Positions 36,413 through 41,264 of a DNA stretch of 41,264 nt are shown here, piece after piece (position 1 is the stretch's first letter; every line of letters begins with the position of its first letter). The position numbers were made by a program, and so were the translations under genes. This stretch comes from a gamma proteobacterium endosymbiont of Lamellibrachia anaximandri (GTDB lineage: Bacteria > Pseudomonadota > Gammaproteobacteria > Chromatiales > Chromatiaceae), in contig JAESPD010000033.1 in the NCBI GenBank assembly GCA_016756855.1, forward strand, positions 1-41,264, in the 5' to 3' direction. The notes below the pieces were generated by a model. The model worked only from the letters and a program-made list of their open reading frames with translations, had not been told where the DNA came from and made no database searches.

Positions 36413-37831
36413 ATGACTTCAGGTATGCAAACAGCATTTTACGTCGTTGCCGCCATCCTTTTTATTCTGGCCCTGGGTGGTTTGAGTAACCCGGAAACAG
36501 CCCGGCGTGGCAACGCCTACGGCATCACCGGCATGGCTCTGGCCCTGATCGCCACCATCTTCATGGGTGATCAGGTCCACGGCGGTGGTTACACCTGGCT
36601 GGCGGCGGCCATGATAATAGGCTCCGGCATCGGACTCTTCCTCGCCATCAAGGTGCAGATGACCGAGATGCCGGAACTGGTGGCCATGCTCCACAGCTTC
36701 GTCGGCATGGCGGCGGTATTGGTAGGTTTCGCCGGCTATTTCGGTCCGGCGGAAGACCCGGCCCACGCCCTCACCGGCGCGGCATCGATCATCCACGAAA
36801 TCGAGATCTACATCGGCGTTCTGATCGGTGCGATCACCTTCACCGGCTCCGTGGTGGCCTTTGGCAAGCTCAAGGGGATTATCACCAGCAAACCTCTGAT
36901 GCTGCCGGCGCGTCACTGGCTCAATCTTGGATTGGGTCTTGCCAGTATCTTTCTGGCGACGATTTTCGTCGGTGGCGAGCACAGTAATGCGGCGATTACC
37001 GCCTTGGTCATCATGACCCTCATCGCCTTTGTCTTCGGTGTGCATATGGTGATGGCCATCGGCGGCGCCGACATGCCGGTAGTGGTCTCCATGCTCAACA
37101 GCTACTCGGGTTGGGCGGCGGCGGCCACCGGCTTCATGCTGAACAACGGCCTGCTGATCGTTACCGGCGCTTTGGTAGGCTCCAGCGGCGCCATCCTCTC
37201 CTACATCATGTGTCGCGCCATGAACCGCAAGTTCCTGGCGGTGATCGCCGGTGGCTTCGGCACTGCGGGTGGCACCGTGGCTCCATCGGGCGACGGCGAA
37301 CAACAGGAGTACTCCCCGGAGACCTCCGCCGATGAGACGGCCGAGATGCTGAACAATGCCAAGGAGGTGGTCATAGTACCCGGCTACGGCATGGCCGTGG
37401 CTCAGGCCCAGCACACCATCAACGATATCTCCCGCAAACTGCGCGCCAAGGATATCAACGTACGCTTCGCCATCCATCCGGTTGCGGGCCGCATGCCGGG
37501 CCATATGAACGTGTTGTTGGCCGAGGCCAAGGTGCCCTACGACATCGTGCTGGAGATGGATGAGATCAACGAGGACCTGCCGAAGGTAGATGTGGTGCTG
37601 GTGATCGGCGCCAACGACATCGTCAACCCCAGCGCCCTGGACGATCCCAACAGCCCCATCGCCGGCATGCCGGTACTGGAGGTCTGGAACGCAAGCTCCG
37701 TGGTGGTGATGAAGCGCGGCAGGGGCGTCGGTTATGCCGGCGTGGACAACCCGCTGTTCTTCAGGGACAACACCCGTATGCTCTATGGTGACGCCAAGGC
37801 AAGTGTCGACGCCATCCTGGGTAATATCTAG
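36413..37831 (+). CDS. pntB: NAD(P) transhydrogenase subunit beta
   Basis: The 472-residue beta subunit has eight or more membrane helices in the first 270 residues (domain II, proton channel). It ends in the NADP(H)-binding domain III with [44 protein letters not shown] and [12 protein letters not shown]. All are conserved features of PntB. GAGG lies upstream of the ATG. It is the last gene of the acn-pntAB unit; a stem-loop follows at 37864-37894. Confidence 0.96.
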   Translation: MTSGMQTAFYVVAAILFILALGGLSNPETARRGNAYGITGMALALIATIFMGDQVHGGGYTWLAAAMIIGSGIGLFLAIKVQMTEMPELVAMLHSFVGMAAVLVGFAGYFGPAEDPAHALTGAASIIHEIEIYIGVLIGAITFTGSVVAFGKLKGIITSKPLMLPARHWLNLGLGLASIFLATIFVGGEHSNAAITALVIMTLIAFVFGVHMVMAIGGADMPVVVSMLNSYSGWAAAATGFMLNNGLLIVTGALVGSSGAILSYIMCRAMNRKFLAVIAGGFGTAGGTVAPSGDGEQQEYSPETSADETAEMLNNAKEVVIVPGYGMAVAQAQHTINDISRKLRAKDINVRFAIHPVAGRMPGHMNVLLAEAKVPYDIVLEMDEINEDLPKVDVVLVIGANDIVNPSALDDPNSPIAGMPVLEVWNASSVVVMKRGRGVGYAGVDNPLFFRDNTRMLYGDAKASVDAILGNI

Positions 37832-37863
37832 GAGGCTGTCGGCTGGTAGATATCTCTTTAATA

Positions 37864-37894
37864 GTCCTCTCCTCAAATCTCGTGGGGAGAGGGC
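37864..37894. terminator. 9-bp stem-loop after pntB
   Basis: GTCCTCTCC (37864-37872) pairs with GGAGAGGGC (37886-37894) with one G-U pair and a 13-base loop. It lies 32 bases after the pntB stop and 100 before mdh. There is no U-tract, so its role as a terminator is uncertain. Confidence 0.35.
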
Positions 37895-37994
37895 TTCATA
37901 AGGGATACCACGGCGTATCGGCGCACCGATAAAGCGCTGTATAGAAATTGAACCGTTTCAATAATCCACTCTGCACTGATTGAAGGAGCACCTT

Positions 37995-38981
37995 ATGGCC
38001 AAAGCCCCCGTTCGAGTTGCCGTTACCGGCGCCGCAGGCCAGATTGGTTACGCACTGCTGTTCCGTATTGCCGCCGGCGAGATGCTGGGCAAGGACCAGC
38101 CTGTCATCCTGCATTTACTGGAAGTACCGCACGAACGCGCACAACAGGCGCTCAAAGGCGTCATGATGGAACTGGAAGACTGCGCTTCCCCCTTGCTGGC
38201 AGGTGTGATCGGTACTGGTGATCCAAAAACAGCCTTCAAGGACGCTGACTATGCCTTGCTGGTTGGCGCCATGCCACGTGGTCCCGGTATGGAACGCAAG
38301 GACCTTTTGCTGAAAAACGCCACTATCTTTATGGAACAGGGCAGAGCGTTGGATGAAGTGGCGTCGCGCAACATCCACGTGACCATCGTCGGCAATCCCG
38401 CCAACACCAACGGACTGATCACCATGAACTCGGCGAAGAGCCTGTCACGGGAAAACTTCAGTTCGATGATGCGCCTGGACCTCCACCGGGCTATCTCCAT
38501 GCTCGCCAGCAAGGCCGGCGAGCCGGTGGACTCCGTCGAGCGGATGGCACTCTGGGGCAACCATTCTCCAGCCATGTATCCCGACATCCGCTTCGCTACC
38601 ATCGCGGGCCAGAAAGCATCCACACGAATCGACGAGACATGGTACAGAGACGAATTTATTCCCAATGTCGGCAAGCGGGGAGCCGCCGTCATCAAGGCGC
38701 GTGGCCTCTCCTCCGCCGCATCGGCTGCCAACGCCATCATCGCCCACAATCGCGACTGGGCGCTGGGTTCTTCTGGGCGCTGGGTCTCCATGGGAATCGC
38801 CTCTGATGGTTCTTACGGTATCCCGGAAGGCCTGTTTTACGGTATGCCCTGCACTTGTGACCAAGGCAAATGGGAGGTGGTCAAAGGGCTCGATATCGAC
38901 CCCTTCTCACGCCAGATGATGGATCGGTCACTGGCCGAACTCCTGGAGGAGCGCGACGCCGTCAAGCATCTGTTTCCCTGA
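37995..38981 (+). CDS. mdh: Malate dehydrogenase (NAD-dependent, cytosolic-type)
   Basis: Reduces oxaloacetate to malate with NADH, the first reductive step after ATP-citrate lyase. At 328 residues it belongs to the cytosolic-type MDH family: [21 protein letters not shown] at the NAD fold, [17 protein letters not shown] near 90, IVGNPANTN near 130, RLDLHRA (the Asp-x-x-Arg pair conserved) and the catalytic His in LWGNHSP near 185. ATG 37995 is preferred over 37980 because AAGGAG lies seven bases upstream of it. It is separated from pntB by 163 bp containing a stem-loop, so it may be transcribed on its own. Confidence 0.95.
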   Translation: MAKAPVRVAVTGAAGQIGYALLFRIAAGEMLGKDQPVILHLLEVPHERAQQALKGVMMELEDCASPLLAGVIGTGDPKTAFKDADYALLVGAMPRGPGMERKDLLLKNATIFMEQGRALDEVASRNIHVTIVGNPANTNGLITMNSAKSLSRENFSSMMRLDLHRAISMLASKAGEPVDSVERMALWGNHSPAMYPDIRFATIAGQKASTRIDETWYRDEFIPNVGKRGAAVIKARGLSSAASAANAIIAHNRDWALGSSGRWVSMGIASDGSYGIPEGLFYGMPCTCDQGKWEVVKGLDIDPFSRQMMDRSLAELLEERDAVKHLFP

Positions 38982-39724
38982 CAGGGTTTGACCGGTTACA
39001 TTGCTGATCCAGAACGACGAGAACCGCTTCCAGCGCATTCTGAGTCTTCATGGTCAGTAAATTATCACTAACCAGTGACCGTCCGGAAACGCTGTTTTTA
39101 CCACAAAGCGCGCGAAGAACACGCGACTGCATGGATGCAGGAGGTAGAGCAACGCAGGGAGCAATTGCCGAAAGAGAATTCATGGTTAACCAATATCTTA
39201 CCTTATACTCTTCGTGCTCTTTGTGGTTAGGTGTGGGTTTTTTGACCGGTACCGGGGCCTGCTAACTGCCACCTTGTTCTGCAACATCAGCTGACATTTA
39301 CTGGTCAGCCACCCACCGCCTTTACGGGATCTGTCGTGATCCTGGATTTTACAACGTCCCTATTTTTAACCCTACTGTTTCCACCCCACTTGCATATACC
39401 GTACAACCCTCACCCCGGCGGTAGTGTTTTAGCCGAAACATCTACATTGGTTGGTATATAGGTCTATAGCATTTTATTACGTAGGCTTTCAATTAAGCGT
39501 TATCACTTGCTGAAAATTTGTGTTTAACGACGGCTCCAATATTCAGGCAAGTTGGAGAAAGCTAATGGGATCAGGCAACTGGAATTGATCTGCCCCCATC
39601 AGTCGAAGCTCAATATGCTCTGCCATGACCGCAAGACACCGAAGTGTGATCGGTTAGAGTGTTCCAAGCACTGGACCTTCTTGGATTGTCGCCTGCAACA
39701 CCAACTGCCAAGGCCAAGATCACT
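38982..39724. other. Repeat-bearing intergenic region between mdh and the glycosyltransferase
   Basis: These 743 bp hold the imperfect inverted repeat at 39100-39227 and AT-rich sequence (39340-39560). I see no supported gene. Two short frames (39050-39265 and 39552-39746) have no family resemblance; the first lies inside the repeat. Confidence 0.5.
39100..39227. repeat. MITE-like imperfect inverted repeat (ACCACAAAG arms)
   Basis: The left arm starts ACCACAAAGCGCGCGAAGAA (39100-39119). The right arm is the reverse complement of ACCACAAAGAGCACGAAGAG (39208-39227). They match at 17 of 20 positions and enclose 88 bp. Repeats with arms of the ACCAC-RR-AG type are widespread in intergenic DNA of environmental proteobacteria. 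This element has no coding capacity of its own. Confidence 0.6.
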
Positions 39725-40912
39725 ATGCGATCACCTGAAAAGATGAAATTATCCATATTGGGCACACGCGGCGTTCCAGCCAATCACGGCGGCTTTGAAA
39801 CCTTTGCCGAGAGGCTTGCACTCTATCTCACGGAGCGTGGGTGGGAAGTAACGGTCTATTGTCAGTTGGACGGTGCCGGCCAGACCTATGAAGATACATG
39901 GAGAGGTATCAGACGGGTGAATATCCCCGTCAAGTTGAATGGTGCGGTCGGCACGATAATGTTCGACTGGAAATCAACACTGCATGCCGCCGGCGAGGAT
40001 TCTCTCAAACTGACTCTGGGTTACAACACAGCTGTATTTTCTCTCCTCTACCGCCTGAGGGGAAGGACGAATCTGTTCAATATGGACGGAATCGAATGGA
40101 AGCGCCCGAAGTGGTCGCTGCCTGAAAAGATTTGGCTGATGATGAATGAGGTGTGCGGCTGCTACCTGGGCAATCACCTGATCGCGGATCATCCCGGTAT
40201 CAAACGCCACCTCGAAACCCGGGTCTCCAGTGAGAAGATCTCGGTACTCCTCTACGGCAGCGACGCGCTCAAAGATGCCTCCAGGGAAATGCTCGACCGA
40301 TTTGGGGTCGAACCGGGAAAATATGCGCTTCTGGTCGCCCGGCCGGAACCGGAAAATTCGATCCTTGAAACAGTACGCGCCTTTTCCGCATCAGCGTCCG
40401 GCATGAAACTGGTAGTACTTGGAAACTATTATCCAGATGGCATTCCCTACCACAAAGCCGTCCTGGATGCGGCCGGCGACCAGGTTATCTTTCCAGGTGC
40501 CGTCTACGAGCCGGAAGTGATTAACGCACTGCGCTTCTACTGCGGGTTCTATATCCATGGCCATACGGTGGGCGGAACCAATCCTTCCCTGGTAGAAGCG
40601 TTGGGGGCGAAATCCCCGGTACTGGCCCATGACAACCAGTTCAACCGCTGGGTGGCAGGAGACGGAGCCATCTATTTCCGTGACGAAGCAGAATGCCGTG
40701 ATCATATTGCGGGTCTGGTCGGCGACCAGGCGAAACTGAAAGAGATGGCAACATCGAGCCGTCTTCGCCACCAGGAGGCATTCACCTGGCCTGCTGTCCT
40801 CGGCGCCTACGAGAGTCTGCTTCGATCCTGGGCATACGGTCCGGCATCCAAATCGTCTTCCGTACCATCCAGGGTTCAGTGGGCGAAACCTTTACAGGAG
40901 AATGAAGAGTAA
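39725..40912 (+). CDS. Glycosyltransferase family 4-like with DUF1972 N-terminus
   Basis: A 395-residue GT-B glycosyltransferase, similar to rhamnosyltransferase-type proteins of surface polysaccharide synthesis. The N-terminal DUF1972 signature ILGTRGVPANHGGFETFAERLA is intact. NMDGIEWKR and HPGIKRHLE follow, then the C-terminal donor half with VARPEPENSI and HGHTVGGTNPSLVEALGAKSPVLA, the usual nucleotide-sugar site. Start choice is uncertain: ATG 39725 or ATG 39743 (MKLSILG, which matches the family N-terminus) are both possible and neither has a strong Shine-Dalgarno. An earlier frame start at 39659 is unlikely. No other cell-envelope gene is seen in the window. Confidence 0.85.
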   Translation: MRSPEKMKLSILGTRGVPANHGGFETFAERLALYLTERGWEVTVYCQLDGAGQTYEDTWRGIRRVNIPVKLNGAVGTIMFDWKSTLHAAGEDSLKLTLGYNTAVFSLLYRLRGRTNLFNMDGIEWKRPKWSLPEKIWLMMNEVCGCYLGNHLIADHPGIKRHLETRVSSEKISVLLYGSDALKDASREMLDRFGVEPGKYALLVARPEPENSILETVRAFSASASGMKLVVLGNYYPDGIPYHKAVLDAAGDQVIFPGAVYEPEVINALRFYCGFYIHGHTVGGTNPSLVEALGAKSPVLAHDNQFNRWVAGDGAIYFRDEAECRDHIAGLVGDQAKLKEMATSSRLRHQEAFTWPAVLGAYESLLRSWAYGPASKSSSVPSRVQWAKPLQENEE

Positions 40913-40924
40913 TAGACTGTAATT

Positions 40925-40986
40925 GGAGTCAAATTTGTCTATCCTGACTGGATATCAAATGAAGATAAAAAGGCAGATTTGACTCC
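40925..40986. repeat. Inverted repeat with GGAGTCAAAT arms
   Basis: GGAGTCAAATTTG at 40925-40937 is mirrored by CAGATTTGACTCC at 40974-40986, matching 12 of 13 positions and enclosing 36 bp. It begins 12 bases after the glycosyltransferase stop. It may serve as a transcript-end structure or be a small palindromic repeat unit. Confidence 0.6.
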
Positions 40987-41027
40987 CTGAATGCCTGCCT
41001 CAATGCCTGCGCGAAAAACACGGGAAC

Positions 41028-41099
41028 GTAGGATGTGCTGAGCGTAGCGATGCGCACCTGTTGTGATTGATGCGGTTCGTCATACTCACCACATCCTAC
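41028..41099. repeat. Palindromic intergenic repeat with GTAGGATGTG arms
   Basis: GTAGGATGTG (41028-41037) and CACATCCTAC (41090-41099) are exact reverse complements, and four of the next five bases also pair. The interior carries GATGCGCACC. This is the layout of the GTAGGATGTG...GATGCGCA family of short repeats that is very common between genes in environmental proteobacteria. Confidence 0.65.
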
Positions 41100-41264
41100 A
41101 CTTTACCCCAGTGTCAACCATACGCTGAAATAGATACAATCGAGTTTGGAAACTGAAGTTTCACTGAAATTCTCACCATCCTGAAAGTTGGCACTCAAGC
41201 CACCATGCGTAAGAGGAGTGAGACGAAAGTATTTTCCCGGGGATTGCGAGGTTTGGGCCAAAGC

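Larger units (their letters stand above)
40913..41264. other. Terminal intergenic stretch with two palindromic repeats
   Basis: The last 352 bp carry no supported gene. They hold inverted repeats at 40925-40986 and 41028-41099 (entered separately). The window ends in unassigned sequence. Confidence 0.5.

Noticed and set aside
36419-37876. 485-codon minus-strand His-rich frame
   Set aside because: Antisense to pntB; composition is the typical complement of a membrane-protein gene.
39050-39265. 71-codon frame between mdh and the glycosyltransferase
   Set aside because: Lies within the inverted repeat, a common source of spurious small proteins.

Overview
The window looks like a chromosome segment of a sulfur-oxidising, autotrophic gammaproteobacterium. 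GC is high, and almost every gene uses a clear Shine-Dalgarno and short or overlapping junctions. Its core is a reductive (reverse) TCA-cycle island with a long-form (type II) ATP-citrate lyase, a two-piece Hdr/Flx electron-transfer module, monomeric NADP-isocitrate dehydrogenase and PntAB. A gammaproteobacterium with this combination best fits the endosymbionts of siboglinid tubeworms (Candidatus Endoriftia and relatives) or close free-living or large sulfur bacteria. This taxonomic guess is inference; no rRNA or other marker gene lies in the window.

Layout. 1-97 is low-complexity sequence ending in a 25-G run, probably a contig-end artefact, followed by a both-ends-truncated fragment of a CNNM/DUF21 membrane protein (98-370). 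422-10626 is minus-strand and ordinary: an exported six-heme cytochrome c, an exported four-EF-hand protein, a membrane-anchored alpha/beta hydrolase, the sbcD-sbcC nuclease operon and an exported protein of unknown function. After a 577-bp divergent intergenic region comes a compact plus-strand operon, 11204-23415: frdB-frdA-hdrC-hdrB-korD-korA-korB-korC-hdrA-flxD(mvhD-like)-flxC/flxB-like-flxA. A perfect 14-bp stem-loop separates it from aclB-aclA-icd (23536-29931). Two ferritin-like/rubrerythrin-type genes, a small hypothetical gene and a minus-strand cyclic-nucleotide-binding protein follow, then acn-pntA-pntB and mdh (32907-38981). The right end holds repeat-rich intergenic DNA, a DUF1972-type glycosyltransferase and two palindromic repeats.

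How the genes fit together. Mdh, fumarate reductase, 2-oxoglutarate:ferredoxin oxidoreductase (Kor), isocitrate dehydrogenase, aconitase and ATP-citrate lyase cover six of the steps of the reverse TCA cycle. Fumarase, succinyl-CoA synthetase and pyruvate synthase are not here. PntAB can make the NADPH for Icd. Kor needs low-potential ferredoxin. The HdrABC-FlxABCD parts interleaved with kor are the known components of an NADH-dependent, flavin-bifurcating complex. A soluble-looking fumarate reductase (no membrane anchor, no FAD-linking His) sits directly before hdrC-hdrB. This suggests a testable idea: fumarate reduction may be the exergonic branch that pays for ferredoxin reduction, so two steps of the same cycle would be energetically coupled. 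The gene identities are well supported; the coupling is inference.
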